Shown here piece after piece: positions 10,286 to 21,000 of a DNA stretch of 64,000 bases. Every line of letters starts with the position of its first letter. The first letter of the stretch is position 1. This DNA comes from Gimesia algae (GTDB lineage: Bacteria > Planctomycetota > Planctomycetia > Planctomycetales > Planctomycetaceae), in assembly GCF_007746795.1 (NCBI RefSeq), contig NZ_CP036343.1, positions 668,480-732,479 of the forward strand, read 5' to 3'. The position numbers and the translations under genes are program-made. Under the pieces are notes generated by a model that saw nothing but the letters and a program-made list of their open reading frames with translations, searched no databases and had not been told where the DNA came from.

Positions 10286-11968
10286 ATGACACCTGTATTG
10301 AAAACTTTTATTTTGTTTTTTGCGACAGGGATATTGGGAACGCTTTTAACATCTCATATTCAGGCGGGAGAGGTACCGCCTGTTGCTGCTAATCAACAGT
10401 CCGCCCAGCGAATCATTCTGTTGGCGCCCTCTGCGCCCGTCATTCTGGAAATCAACCTGCTGGTTGATCAGGCTGATTTCCGTTCCATCAGTAACGATTA
10501 CATCGACAGGATGTTCGCCTCGCTCGATCGGGATGAAGATGGGGTTCTTGATCTGAAAGAATTGCAATCTATACCAGCATTCGGAATCCAACGCTACGAT
10601 AAAGGGACTCTGCAGGCACGTCTCAAACGGCTTGATACTGACCCGGTCGATCAGCGTCTCAGCCTGAAGGAGTTTTCCACCTATCTGCACAGTGGTCAGG
10701 GTTCTGCTTTTCGGATTGCCGGGGTACCGTCACGAAGCTCTCAGGTGATTGAACTGTTTCGTAAACTGGATCAGGATCAGAATGGCACGCTCAGCGATGC
10801 GGAACTGAAAGCCAGTCCTCAGACGCTGTTTCTGTTTGATCGGGATGAAGATGAAGTTTTGAATCTGGCAGAATTACGTCCGTTCGATTCAGGTCAATCG
10901 AATACAGCGTCTCAGAGCCCAATTCGCCAGACGAAAGTGGAAACCCCCTTTCTTCGGTTGGATCACGATCGCTCGGTCAATAAAGCCATTGATGAGATTC
11001 TGAAGAAGTATATTGAGCATACCAATCCCGCAAAAGATGCGATCGCAGTCGGCTGCTTTCAGCAGGATCGGCAGAACACAGAGTATTTACAAGAGGCAGA
11101 TCGGAACACGGATGGTTTCTTAAACCGAGAAGAACTGTTTGATTATCTGCAAAACCCCAGCGCGGATGTTCAACTGCAAATTGCAATACCGCGTAAGCAA
11201 ACTTTTCGGCCCCAGTTAAAATTTCTCAACAAAACCACAAACCGGGTCAATGAAGTTCAAGTCGTTTCGAGTTCGAAAATTGAATTTCATATTGATGGTC
11301 TGTTACTGGAATTGAGAGTCAAAAGTACCCGGCATCTGTTGGCTGATAATGTGAGATTTTATCAAACGCGATTTCGTGTAGTCGATGGTGATAAAAACGG
11401 GTATTTGACTGAGCCGGAATTTATGCAACTGAATTTGCCTGGCATTGAATATCAGAAAGTTGATAAAAATAAGGACGAGATGCTGTTTGTGGAAGAATTA
11501 ACCGATTTTTTAATTAAAGATACTGCCGAAGTCCAGAATCAGGTTGTCATGAACGTCACCAATGATGGAAAATCACTATTTGAAATACTGGATACGGATC
11601 TGGATCGACGGTTAAGCCCGCGTGAATTGCGGAACAGTATGCAACGTGTTAAAGAATATGATGGCAATCGTGATCAGGCACTGGATCACAGCGAGTTGAA
11701 AGGGCATTTTAAAATCACGTTCGAACTGGGAAAACCGGAATTATTTGTTTTTGCCCCGCGAACGGCTGCCATGTCGATGCAACAGAATATGTCGATCCCC
11801 AGAACGGCTGACGGTCCACGCTGGTTTCAACGAATGGATCGCAACCGCGATGGTGATCTCTCCCCACGGGAATTCCTGTTTGATCAGGCTTTGTTTAAAG
11901 AATACGACACTGACCAGGATCAACTGATCAGCCCTGCAGAAGCAGCAGCGATCGGGGCATCAGAATAA
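10286..11968 (+). CDS. Exported protein with about ten EF-hand loops
   Basis: This 560-residue exported protein has a signal peptide (LKTFILFFATGILGTLLTSHIQAG). It carries about ten EF-hand-type calcium loops, among them DRDEDGVLDLKE, DQDQNGTLSDAE, DRNTDGFLNREE, DGDKNGYLTEPE, DTDLDRRLSPRE, DRNRDGDLSPRE and DTDQDQLISPAE. One 13-residue variant (DTDPVDQRLSLKE) also occurs. Several loops lack the usual glycine at position 6. Calcium-dependent folding or adhesion on the outer side of the membrane is likely but not proven. ATG 10286 is taken as the start; a GTG at 10283 overlaps the previous stop (TAGTGATG), so the two genes are probably translationally coupled. Confidence 0.85.
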   Translation: MTPVLKTFILFFATGILGTLLTSHIQAGEVPPVAANQQSAQRIILLAPSAPVILEINLLVDQADFRSISNDYIDRMFASLDRDEDGVLDLKELQSIPAFGIQRYDKGTLQARLKRLDTDPVDQRLSLKEFSTYLHSGQGSAFRIAGVPSRSSQVIELFRKLDQDQNGTLSDAELKASPQTLFLFDRDEDEVLNLAELRPFDSGQSNTASQSPIRQTKVETPFLRLDHDRSVNKAIDEILKKYIEHTNPAKDAIAVGCFQQDRQNTEYLQEADRNTDGFLNREELFDYLQNPSADVQLQIAIPRKQTFRPQLKFLNKTTNRVNEVQVVSSSKIEFHIDGLLLELRVKSTRHLLADNVRFYQTRFRVVDGDKNGYLTEPEFMQLNLPGIEYQKVDKNKDEMLFVEELTDFLIKDTAEVQNQVVMNVTNDGKSLFEILDTDLDRRLSPRELRNSMQRVKEYDGNRDQALDHSELKGHFKITFELGKPELFVFAPRTAAMSMQQNMSIPRTADGPRWFQRMDRNRDGDLSPREFLFDQALFKEYDTDQDQLISPAEAAAIGASE

Positions 11969-12003
11969 TACGATAGTACTCCTCCTTTACTTGAGGTGAG
12001 ACC

Positions 12004-13626
12004 ATGGAACAGATAACTAAATCCACTCGATTAATCGATCGTGTTCAACAGCGGCTGGTTTTAGCTGTGTGGGGGCGTAAGGTTTTCGTTTCCTTCTGTA
12101 TCTCACTGGGGGGCTATCTGGCTGCCATGCTTTTCAGCCGTTTCTCAGGATACCTGACTGACTGGTTCAGCCTGCCTTCACTGGGAGCTGTGGTTGCCGG
12201 GACACTCGTGCTGTCGTTTATCCTTTTTCGTAAACCCGACAAAGAACAGGCGGCACGGCTGATTGACCAGAAGCAGAAAACCAAGGATCTGTTCCTGACA
12301 GTCATATTACTGGATGAGTCAATCGGCAACTATAAGCCACTGGTAATTCAGGATGCTGAACAACAGGCGGCGAAAATACAACCGGCTCATGTGGTTCCTT
12401 TTGTGTGGGCCAAACGATTTTCCATCTCCTGTTCTGCAGCGCTGGTGCTGTTTCTGTTACTGGAATACACACCACAATTTGATCCGTTTGACCAAATACA
12501 GGCGGCTGAAGTGGAGCAGGAAAAAGTGAAAGAGTTCCAGAATACGAAAAAAGCCACCAAAGCCCGGCTCGCAGAATTAAAAAATAAAGATAACGGCGAA
12601 AATGACGCAGAATCGAAAGATGTCAAGCTGGCAGTCGAAAACCTGAAATCCGATTTTCGCAAGATGGTACCTGGTAAAAAACAGAAAAACGCGGAGACCC
12701 TCGCCGCACATCAGAAATCTCTCGGCGGCCAATGGCGTAAACGGGCTGAAGAGAATATGAAAAACATGATGATGAAAACAGACCAGGCACAAAAGTTTGG
12801 CGGAATGACCAAAGCAGAGGGGATGCAGAAATGGAGCAAGGAACTGCAGGAAGGATCGACCCAGTCTCTGATGAAAGAAATGGAAGAACTGAAAGATCAA
12901 CTGCAGAGATTACAGAAAGAAACAGATCCGGTAAAACGGGAAAAACTCAAAAATGAGATTCAGAAGAAAATGAAAGAGATGGAATCATTTGCCCGTGAGC
13001 AGACGAATTCCAAAGCGATGGCAGCAGCATTAAAACGGGCTATGAAACAAATGCAGATGGCACAATCCAAAGGCATCCCACAGGAGGAGGCTCTCAGAGA
13101 AGCCATGCAGTCAATGGATCTGGCAAAGATGGAATTAAAAGAAATCGCACAGTCGGTGAAAGATCTGAAAAAACTGGAAGAGGCGTTAACCGTCCTGTCC
13201 AAGGCGAAAAAAGCAAATGATAAATCAGGTCTGGACGGTGAAGCCTGCGAAAATTGTATGACACTGGAAGACTATGAAGATCTGTATGCTCAGCTGATGG
13301 GTGATATGCAGGGAGAAGGAACTGGCGGTGAAGGACAGGGGGGGGGTGGCAAAGTTGATGAAGATGATACCGGAGACAAAGGATTTAAAACTGAAAAATC
13401 AAAATCTGCCATTACCGCCGGTAAAGTACTCCTCTCCTTCAAGACAAAAGGGCTCAGTGACCGGGGAGAAGCTCAGAAGGATTACAAGAAACTGTTGGTT
13501 GATCTGAAACAGGGAATGAGTGAAGCGATTATGCAGGAACAGATTCCTCCCGGATATCATGAAGGCATCAAAAAGTATTTCAATTCGCTTGAGAAAAAAA
13601 CTGAAGAGAACGCAACCGACAAATGA
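12004..13626 (+). CDS. Membrane-anchored coiled-coil protein (DUF4175-like layout)
   Basis: No function is recognised. The 540 residues start with hydrophobic segments at about 25-45 and 55-75, followed by a charged stretch (DKEQAARLIDQKQKTKDL) and a third membrane segment at about 138-155. A long, strongly charged helical region follows (about 170-410, rich in K, E, Q and M, with coiled-coil heptads). Then come a Cys pair (EACENC), a glycine-rich linker (GEGTGGEGQGGGGK) and a conserved-looking end. This layout resembles DUF4175-type membrane proteins. A good ribosome binding site (GAGGTGAG) precedes the ATG. The stop overlaps the next start (ATGA). Confidence 0.75.
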   Translation: MEQITKSTRLIDRVQQRLVLAVWGRKVFVSFCISLGGYLAAMLFSRFSGYLTDWFSLPSLGAVVAGTLVLSFILFRKPDKEQAARLIDQKQKTKDLFLTVILLDESIGNYKPLVIQDAEQQAAKIQPAHVVPFVWAKRFSISCSAALVLFLLLEYTPQFDPFDQIQAAEVEQEKVKEFQNTKKATKARLAELKNKDNGENDAESKDVKLAVENLKSDFRKMVPGKKQKNAETLAAHQKSLGGQWRKRAEENMKNMMMKTDQAQKFGGMTKAEGMQKWSKELQEGSTQSLMKEMEELKDQLQRLQKETDPVKREKLKNEIQKKMKEMESFAREQTNSKAMAAALKRAMKQMQMAQSKGIPQEEALREAMQSMDLAKMELKEIAQSVKDLKKLEEALTVLSKAKKANDKSGLDGEACENCMTLEDYEDLYAQLMGDMQGEGTGGEGQGGGGKVDEDDTGDKGFKTEKSKSAITAGKVLLSFKTKGLSDRGEAQKDYKKLLVDLKQGMSEAIMQEQIPPGYHEGIKKYFNSLEKKTEENATDK

Positions 13627-14666
13627 ATGAAACCAGAGGACGCAGGACCTGGTCCGGATGGTTGATGCTGGCGTTTGTAGAATTCGCTGTTATCGGCATG
13701 ATTGGAATGGTCTATTATTACCAGAAGCAGGATGAGGCTCTTGTTGTCTACTGCGCCCATGATGCTGTTTTCTCAGAAAAGATTCTCAAACAGTTCGAAC
13801 AGCAGACAGGCATCAAAGTTGAACCCCGCTTTGATACGGAAGCCACCAAATCGCTGGGTCTGACGAATTTGATCATTCGGGAAAAAGACCACCCCCGCTG
13901 TGACGTATTCTGGAATAACCAGACACTGGGCACGGCAGCTTTAAAAGAGCATGATCTGCTGGCTTCGTATCAGGGACCAGGATACCGGAGAATTCCTGCT
14001 GAGTTTAAAGATCGGGAGGGGTACTGGACCGGATTTGCGGCCCGCCTGCGCGTTTATATTGCCAATACAGATTCGTATGTACTTTCCTATGAAAATGTTG
14101 AAACGACTTTAGCAGGGCCATTGAACCAGGTAGCGATCGCGAAACCCCTTTATGGAACAACTCTGTCGCATTTTTCCATTCTCTGCGATGCCTGGGGATT
14201 AGCTCATCTGCAGAAGTGGTACCATTCTGTACTGGAGCGGGGCATCCAGGTCACATCCGGTAATTCCAGTGTGAAAAACCTGGTCGCCTCTGGTGCCTGT
14301 ATTCTGGGATATACTGACACGGATGATTACTTCGTCGCAGTCGATGCCGGGCAACCCGTAACGGCGCTACCGATATTAGTCGAAGAAAAAGCCCTGCTGA
14401 TTCCCAACAGTGTAGCCATTATCAACGGCACGAAGCGACGTAAGCAGGCGGAGACGCTGGTTGATTTCCTGCTTTCAGCGGAGGTCGAACTGGAATTATC
14501 ACAATCGCAATCACGTCAGATACCATTAGGTAAAGTCAACTGGGATCTGGTCCCTGAAGAAGTTCAGAAGTTTCGTCCTTACATTAAACAGGCATATCCG
14601 TTATCCGATCTGGTCAAACAGAGAAAATTGACTTTGGACTGGCTCAAGTCGGAGTATTTGAAATGA
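13623..14666 (+). CDS. Membrane-anchored ABC substrate-binding protein, iron (Fbp/Fut) type
   Basis: This is a periplasmic-type binding protein of the Fe3+/thiamine-like class (COG1840-type). The fold signature appears in LVVYCAHDAVFSEKILKQFEQQTGIKVEPRFD. Later blocks are RCDVFWNNQTLGTAALK, the GYTDTDDYF segment and an NSVAIINGTKR strand. The N-terminus (RTWSGWLMLAFVEFAVIGMIGMVYYY) is a signal-anchor, with no lipobox cysteine, so the protein is probably membrane-tethered. It starts on ATG 13623 inside the previous stop and ends overlapping the permease start (ATGA at 14663). Together with the next two genes it makes a complete importer. The ligand is inferred, not shown. Confidence 0.85.
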   Translation: MNETRGRRTWSGWLMLAFVEFAVIGMIGMVYYYQKQDEALVVYCAHDAVFSEKILKQFEQQTGIKVEPRFDTEATKSLGLTNLIIREKDHPRCDVFWNNQTLGTAALKEHDLLASYQGPGYRRIPAEFKDREGYWTGFAARLRVYIANTDSYVLSYENVETTLAGPLNQVAIAKPLYGTTLSHFSILCDAWGLAHLQKWYHSVLERGIQVTSGNSSVKNLVASGACILGYTDTDDYFVAVDAGQPVTALPILVEEKALLIPNSVAIINGTKRRKQAETLVDFLLSAEVELELSQSQSRQIPLGKVNWDLVPEEVQKFRPYIKQAYPLSDLVKQRKLTLDWLKSEYLK

Positions 14667-16132
14667 GCCTGACCACAATTTGTGGTGTGACCGTGTTACG
14701 TTGTCTCATCATTTCGCTGACCGGTGTCTTTCTCTGTCAGAGACTGTCAGCTCTGCTTGATCAATCGGAATCTCGGTTCACCTTTTTTTTATGGCTACTG
14801 ATACTGTCTCCCTTACTGGTTCCGGAACTGATTGTCGGTTATGCCTGGTCGCTGTTGACTACACAACTGATTCATTTCCCGATTCTCGCTGAATTCGTCT
14901 ATTCCTCTCTGGTTCTTTTAAGAGTCGTTCCTGTGGGAATCATCTGTTATCACATGACTGCTCGAACACAAATTTCGTCAGAATCTGATTTCATTCGCCG
15001 ATCTGCTTCGATAGCAGGCACAGGGATTTCCCACATTTCTGTAATGTGGGGATTCTTTCTCCGCAAAACGTTAGTGCGAATTCTGCCCGTATGGTCTCTG
15101 CTGTTTCTACTCGTTTTTCAGGAATTTGAGATTGCCTCGCTGTTGTATCAGAATTCCTGGACGGTCTGGATCTTTGATGCGCAGGCAGGCGGGGTGCCCG
15201 TCAGAGAAACACTGGTTTATCTCATTGGTCCGTTGATCATTGAAATAATGCTGATGGCCGGTGTGTTAGCTCTGTTAAGAAATCTTGAGCAACGACCACA
15301 TTATCTGCAACAGTATTCTGGTTCAAAAGTGAACCGATTGCGGCACCTGTTTGCTGGCAGCTATCTGGCTGTGGCAACGGGCTGCGTGGTTCTGATTCCT
15401 CTGGTTATGATCAGTTGGGGCACTTTACGTTCTCTGACCAGTGTTCTGCAAAAAAATCGCTTACAGATCATGGGCACGCTACAGGAATGTATCTGGGGAT
15501 TGTTATATGCGACGATGTCCGCGATTGCTGCCTGGGGGCTGGCCAGCTTTTTTTTTCACCGAAATCAGTTCCCCATCATTAAAACAATGGGACTGGCGTG
15601 TTGTGTACCGGGCTTGTGTGGCGCTTTACCCCTGGCGCTTGTCATTGCCTCTTTGTTTTTGACTCAGGCAGGTGACTGGCTCTATGGAACCCCAGTGCCG
15701 GTTTTGACTGGCTTTGTGTTATACCTTTTTCCCAGAGCGGTATTCTTAAAGCTGGTTTTTCAAAAACAGAATGAAAACGATTCCTTATTCCTGGCTCATT
15801 TACTGAATCAATCTGATTGTCCTCAACAGGCAGCGAACGGCGGTCGTTTGTTATGGGTTACCAAGGGGCGTCCGCAATACTGGGCGGTCGCGGTCCTGGC
15901 TTTCTGGGTTTACTGGGATGTCACGATCAGTTCTATTCTCGCTCCTCACAGCGGCATGACTTCATCAGTCCGTCTGTATGGCCTGATGCATTATGGACAA
16001 AATTCAGTTTTATCTGCAATTAGTTTGATCAGTTTCTGTATTCCTGTTTTACTGGGGATCATACTGTTTCCTGTCGTCCGCAAAATCTGGATTCATTTCA
16101 ACAACCAATCTGAACTCAGTCAGTTCGTTTAA
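14663..16132 (+). CDS. ABC transporter permease, iron/thiamine-like
   Basis: This 489-residue integral membrane protein has about twelve hydrophobic segments arranged as two halves, like the fused permeases FbpB and ThiP. The EAA-loop-like region of the first half lies near FIRRSASIAGTGISHISVMW; the second half carries FPRAVFLKLVFQKQ. It should form the translocation channel for the binding protein encoded immediately upstream. Both junctions overlap: ATGA with the binding protein gene and TAATG with the ATPase gene at 16132. The transported substrate cannot be told from sequence; ferric iron is the best guess from the binding protein class. Confidence 0.8.
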   Translation: MSLTTICGVTVLRCLIISLTGVFLCQRLSALLDQSESRFTFFLWLLILSPLLVPELIVGYAWSLLTTQLIHFPILAEFVYSSLVLLRVVPVGIICYHMTARTQISSESDFIRRSASIAGTGISHISVMWGFFLRKTLVRILPVWSLLFLLVFQEFEIASLLYQNSWTVWIFDAQAGGVPVRETLVYLIGPLIIEIMLMAGVLALLRNLEQRPHYLQQYSGSKVNRLRHLFAGSYLAVATGCVVLIPLVMISWGTLRSLTSVLQKNRLQIMGTLQECIWGLLYATMSAIAAWGLASFFFHRNQFPIIKTMGLACCVPGLCGALPLALVIASLFLTQAGDWLYGTPVPVLTGFVLYLFPRAVFLKLVFQKQNENDSLFLAHLLNQSDCPQQAANGGRLLWVTKGRPQYWAVAVLAFWVYWDVTISSILAPHSGMTSSVRLYGLMHYGQNSVLSAISLISFCIPVLLGIILFPVVRKIWIHFNNQSELSQFV

Positions 16133-18000
16133 TGAGTATATCAACTCTCAGTCCAAAATCTGAATCGCTGTTATGGTCACTGACGGATGTCAGTCTGAAC
16201 TGGGCAAACGGTACGAGGCTGACTGAGATTAATCTTAAGATTCCCACAGGTGTGACGTCGGTCATGGGATATTCAGGAGCCGGCAAGACGTCTCTTTTAA
16301 ATTTACTGGTGAAATTCGATCGCCCTGATCAAGGGGCTGTGACAAGGATTGAAGAATCGTCGTCATCGGCTCACAGCCTGGACCTGTTCTGGGTTCCTCA
16401 TACGCTGGGTCTGTGGCCGCAATATACGGTTTATGAGCATCTGACTTTAGTCTGCCCCCAATCTGAACGACCGAATATTTCAGCAGAATCACTGTTGGAT
16501 GATTTTAATCTGAAACCTCTGGCAGCCAAATATCCAGGACAACTCTCACAGGGAGAAGCGTCCCGGTTAGCAGTCGCCCGCGCGCTGGCGAGCCATGCCC
16601 GTGTGATTGTGATGGATGAGCCGCTCGTACACGTTGACCAGGCACATTGGCCTGCATACTGGAATGTCATTCGAAAGTTCTGCCGCGCGCATCAGATTTC
16701 GCTCGTCTTTTCCTCTCATTCGCCGGAACTGGTTTTGCGGGAGGCAACTCATGTCGTGTGCCTCGAACAGGGGCGGGTCGTCTATGCGGGAGATGTCACA
16801 GAGTTGTACTATAATCCACCTTCTCTCCAGATCGCCAGCTATCTCGGCCGCATCAATGACCTGAGCATGATCGATACTCAAGCAATCACAGGCAGCGAGA
16901 GGAATTCACATTTCGCGCGCCCCGAGCAACTAGCCATCGTCAACGACGATCAGGGTGTCTGTGAGGTACAGTATGTGAAATTCAGTGGCTCAATTGAAGA
17001 AGTCACTTTAATCTGTGAACGGAACCCCCAAGTCATCACTACATTATTTCATCGTCCCGCTAGAGCCAAGCTGCAGAGGGGAGATCGTGTATCCGTTCGA
17101 CTGCTACTACTTCTATTATGTCTGATTTTTCAAGTTGGTTGTGGAGGGGGCACTGCTCCCCAGTTGAAGTTTGCCGAAACCATTCAGTGGCCGGTACCCG
17201 CTGAGGGAATTAAAGTCCCTGCACCGCGTAGCTTAAATGTGGGGCCCGAGGACGAACTTTACGTTCTCGATAACGCTGGGCGTGTTCTGGTATATGATGC
17301 AGAGAATCAACTGGATCGACAATGGAAGATGCCCGATTTTGAAATTGGCAAACCCGAAGGGATCTGCCTGCTCAAAAATGGACAGATCGCAGTCGCCGAT
17401 ACGCACTATCATCGGGTTGTCTTCTTTGATCAGCAGGGGAAGGTCATTCAATTCCTGGGCGAATATGGAGAAGAACCCGGTCAGTTTATTTATCCGGTGT
17501 CTGTCGTTCAGGATCCGGCTGGTAATATGTACGTCAGCGAATATGGAAACAATGATCGAGTACAGAAATTTTCTGAGCAGGGAGATTTCCTGCTGGAATT
17601 TGGTACTGTTGGTACAGGACCGGGGGAATTTCAACGTGCTGCCGGGATGATCTGGCATGATGGAAAAATTTATGTTTCCGATGCGGTAAATAACCGGATT
17701 CAGGTTTTTACTGATGACGGTCAGTTTCTCGAGATTCTGGGCACGAAAACCGGTGGATTGCCCCTCTATTACCCGTACGACATTGCCATCGATCGCCATC
17801 ACAATCAGCTTTATATCGTTGAGTATGGGGCCGGACGCATCACCAAAACAGACTTATCGGGTCAAATCTTAGGGGTATATGGTAAGACAGGGATGAATCA
17901 AGGGGAATTTCTGACTCCCTGGGGACTTACAGTAAATTCCAAAGATCAGGTATTCGTAGCTGACACGGGAAATCGATTGATCGTAAAATTGATACCATGA
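16132..18000 (+). CDS. ABC ATPase fused to an NHL-repeat lipoprotein-like propeller
   Basis: Two proteins are joined in one 622-residue frame. Residues 1-320 are an importer ATPase: Walker A GYSGAGKT (46-53), signature LSQGEASR (138-145), Walker B VIVMDEP with E163, switch histidine H196, and a TOBE-like domain at about 262-320. Residues 321-340 read as a lipoprotein signal with the hydrophobic run SVRLLLLLLCLIFQVGC (cysteine 337) and GGG after it. Residues 365-622 are NHL repeats (PEGICLLKNGQIAVADT, GPGEFQ, GLTVNSKDQVFVADTGNR). The topology would suit an ATPase inside, one membrane span, and a propeller outside. No ATG, GTG or TTG lies just before the signal, so a separate start is not obvious. 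Overlaps at both ends (TAATG, ATGA) tie it to its neighbours. Confidence 0.85.
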   Translation: MSISTLSPKSESLLWSLTDVSLNWANGTRLTEINLKIPTGVTSVMGYSGAGKTSLLNLLVKFDRPDQGAVTRIEESSSSAHSLDLFWVPHTLGLWPQYTVYEHLTLVCPQSERPNISAESLLDDFNLKPLAAKYPGQLSQGEASRLAVARALASHARVIVMDEPLVHVDQAHWPAYWNVIRKFCRAHQISLVFSSHSPELVLREATHVVCLEQGRVVYAGDVTELYYNPPSLQIASYLGRINDLSMIDTQAITGSERNSHFARPEQLAIVNDDQGVCEVQYVKFSGSIEEVTLICERNPQVITTLFHRPARAKLQRGDRVSVRLLLLLLCLIFQVGCGGGTAPQLKFAETIQWPVPAEGIKVPAPRSLNVGPEDELYVLDNAGRVLVYDAENQLDRQWKMPDFEIGKPEGICLLKNGQIAVADTHYHRVVFFDQQGKVIQFLGEYGEEPGQFIYPVSVVQDPAGNMYVSEYGNNDRVQKFSEQGDFLLEFGTVGTGPGEFQRAAGMIWHDGKIYVSDAVNNRIQVFTDDGQFLEILGTKTGGLPLYYPYDIAIDRHHNQLYIVEYGAGRITKTDLSGQILGVYGKTGMNQGEFLTPWGLTVNSKDQVFVADTGNRLIVKLIP

Positions 18001-21000
18001 AAATCAAAGAACTTTATCGCCAGTTAGTTCCTCGACCACGCACACCTGTGACGTGGCTGCGGGCGATTCCCCTGGTTTTCTTTCTGGTCCTCTATGCGGG
18101 CTTGTGTATTGGACTGGAACAGACAGGAGTTCTGCTGTTCGCGCGACCCTGGGCGTTTTGTTTAATCCTGTTTTCCGTCTGGGTCTGGTGGCTGTCTATA
18201 GCTGGATATGGTGGCTTGAGTAAAGGCAGGGCGCTGGCGGCCTTGATCTCCCGACTGTTAATGCTGGGCCTGTTTGTGATGCTGATTGCAGAACCCCGGT
18301 CGGTCCGCGTGCGCGATGTCATTTCGGTCGTCTATGCCGTCGATCTTTCCGATTCGATCGGTGAATCCTCGGTCGAGTCCGCTCTGGAATTTGTGATGAA
18401 AACGGTGACCGAGAAACCCCAGACTGATGAAGCTGGTCTGGTAGTATTCGGCAGAAACTCAGCCGTCGAACTCCCACCCCGCGTTTCTTTTCCCTATGAA
18501 GCTTTGAATTCACGGATTGACCGCGATGCCACGAACCTGCAGCAGACCCTGTCTCTAGCCGCTGCGATGCTACCCGAAGAAAATCGGGGGCGGATCGTTC
18601 TGATCAGTGACGGAACGGAAACCGAGGGTTCCATTTCACAAGTACTGGATGAGCTGAAATCACGCGATATCGCCGTTGATGTTCTACCTCTTCAATATGA
18701 ATATGACAAAGAAATCTGGCTGGAGAACCTGGAACTGCCCCGGTTTGTCAAGCTGGGAGAAAACTATGAAGCCGCGATTGTGCTCTCCTCATTGAAACCA
18801 GGTAAAGGAAAACTGGTTTTACGTGAAAACGGCAAAATGGTTGGTAATCCGAAAGAAGTAACATTTAAAGCCGGTAAAAACCGCTATGTGATTCCAATCT
18901 ACTTAAAATCCCCCGGTTACTATGAATATTCCGCCACCATCGAAACAGACCGTGGAGAAGACCACCTTACTGAGAACAATACGGTCCTGAACTATCTCTA
19001 TGTCGAAGGGGAAGGCAAAGTCCTGCTTGTCACTGATCCTAACCCTTCTGGCGACAACGAGGCTGACAAAAAAAAAGACTGGCTATCGCTGGAGAAAGCC
19101 ATCCGGGAAGGGGAGCGAAATGTAGAGACGGTTTCTGCCTACGAGTTCCCCAGCGATTCACTTTCACTCATGCCTTATGATGCGATTGTATTTGTCAATG
19201 TCCCCGCCGATGCGTTCAATGTGATTCAACTGAAAGCAGTTCACGATGCTGTCTTCAACCAGGGCATCGGCTTTATGATGGTAGGGGGAGACAACAGTTT
19301 TGGTCCCGGCGGTTATCATCGCACTGTGATCGAAGATGCGCTACCCGTTACCATGGACATTACAAAAAAGAAAGTCCTCCCCAAGGGGGCACTCGCCATT
19401 ATTCTTCATACTTGTGAATTTCCGGAAGGGAATACCTGGGGTAAAAGGATCACAAAGCAGGCCATTAAGGTGCTAGGCGCACAGGATGAAGTGGGTGTTC
19501 TGGTCTATGACTTTATGGATGGCGAAAAGTGGCTCTTTAAATTGATGCCGGCCGGCGACTATGAAAAAATGGTTCCGAAGATTAACGGAGCCCAGATCGG
19601 GGATATGCCCAGTTTCGCCAATACCATGCAACTTGGGCTGAATGGCTTAATCAATAGTGATGCTTCCACCAAGCACATGATCATCATCTCTGATGGTGAT
19701 CCTCAGCCTCCTACGCCTCAGTTACTTGGCCAGTTTGTGAAAAATAAAGTCAGCGTCTCCATGGTTGCCATCTTCCCACACGGCGGACAAGACATTTCCT
19801 CAATGCGCGGCATCGCCGGGGCGACGGGCGGACGCTACTATTTTCCATCCGATCCGAATCAGTTGCCTTCAATTTTCATCAAAGAATCAAAAACGCTGAA
19901 GCGGAGCATGATTCAGAACGAAACGATTACCCCGGAAGTCGGCCTGATCTCACCGGTTCTGAAAGGGATCGATGCCATACCCGCATTACATGGATATGTG
20001 CTCGCAACAATTAAACCCCGAGCCGAAGGGGTTCTGAATGCTCCTGAAAAGAAAGAGGCGGAGGGTGAGATTGACCCGATTTTGTCATTCTGGCGGTATG
20101 GTTTGGGGACCACAGCTGCCTTTACTTCAGATCTCTCCCCCAACTGGGGTGCCGACTGGGTCAACTGGGATCATTACCAGGCATTCATCAAGCAGCTGAT
20201 GATCAAAATCTCGCGGGTTCAGAAGCATGATCACCTGAAGATGTGGAGCCACACATCGGGGAATAAAACCACAATCATGGTAGAAGACTTTCATCCGGAA
20301 GAGTCATTCTTAAATGTGGCAGCCCGTATCTCTGGCCCGCATGATCGTCAGGAAACAGTTGTGCTCAAGCAGGTCAGTCCCCGACGATATCAGGCGACTG
20401 TGCCCCTCTGGGGAAAAGGCCGCTATCAGGTCATGGCAGTCGGGAAGTCAGGGGATCGGGAAGATCACGCAAACGGAGGATTCATAGTTCCTTATTCTCC
20501 CGAGTTCCTGCGGTTCCGATCAAATCCGATCGTACTTGAACAGATTGCAGCACGGACGGGGGGGCAGCAACTGCCACTGGAAAATGCATCTGAAATCATT
20601 TACGGTCGTCGGGCCCCCAAAATGAGCTCTAACCCGATCTTTGACTGGTTCCTGATTGCATTAGCGATTCTAGTGCCGTTAGATGTGGGAATCAGACGAA
20701 TTCAACTTGACTGGTACATTATCAAAGGCTGGTTTGAGTTTGGTAAAGATGACAAAAAGAGTACAGCCACTATGGGCGCTCTGCTGCAGCGAAAACAGAA
20801 TGTCACAGAAGAATTGGATTCACGCAAAGGTCAGCCAGACCCGCTAAATCAGCAATCAACGATTGCGAAACTGCAGGAGCAACGCCAGCAGACAACCAGG
20901 TCACCCAAGCCTGGCAAGACAGAAACAAAACCACCAGACAAGCACACGAAAGAACCTCCCAAGCCACCAGCAGGTGGTTCCGAGGGAAATCAGTCCACAA

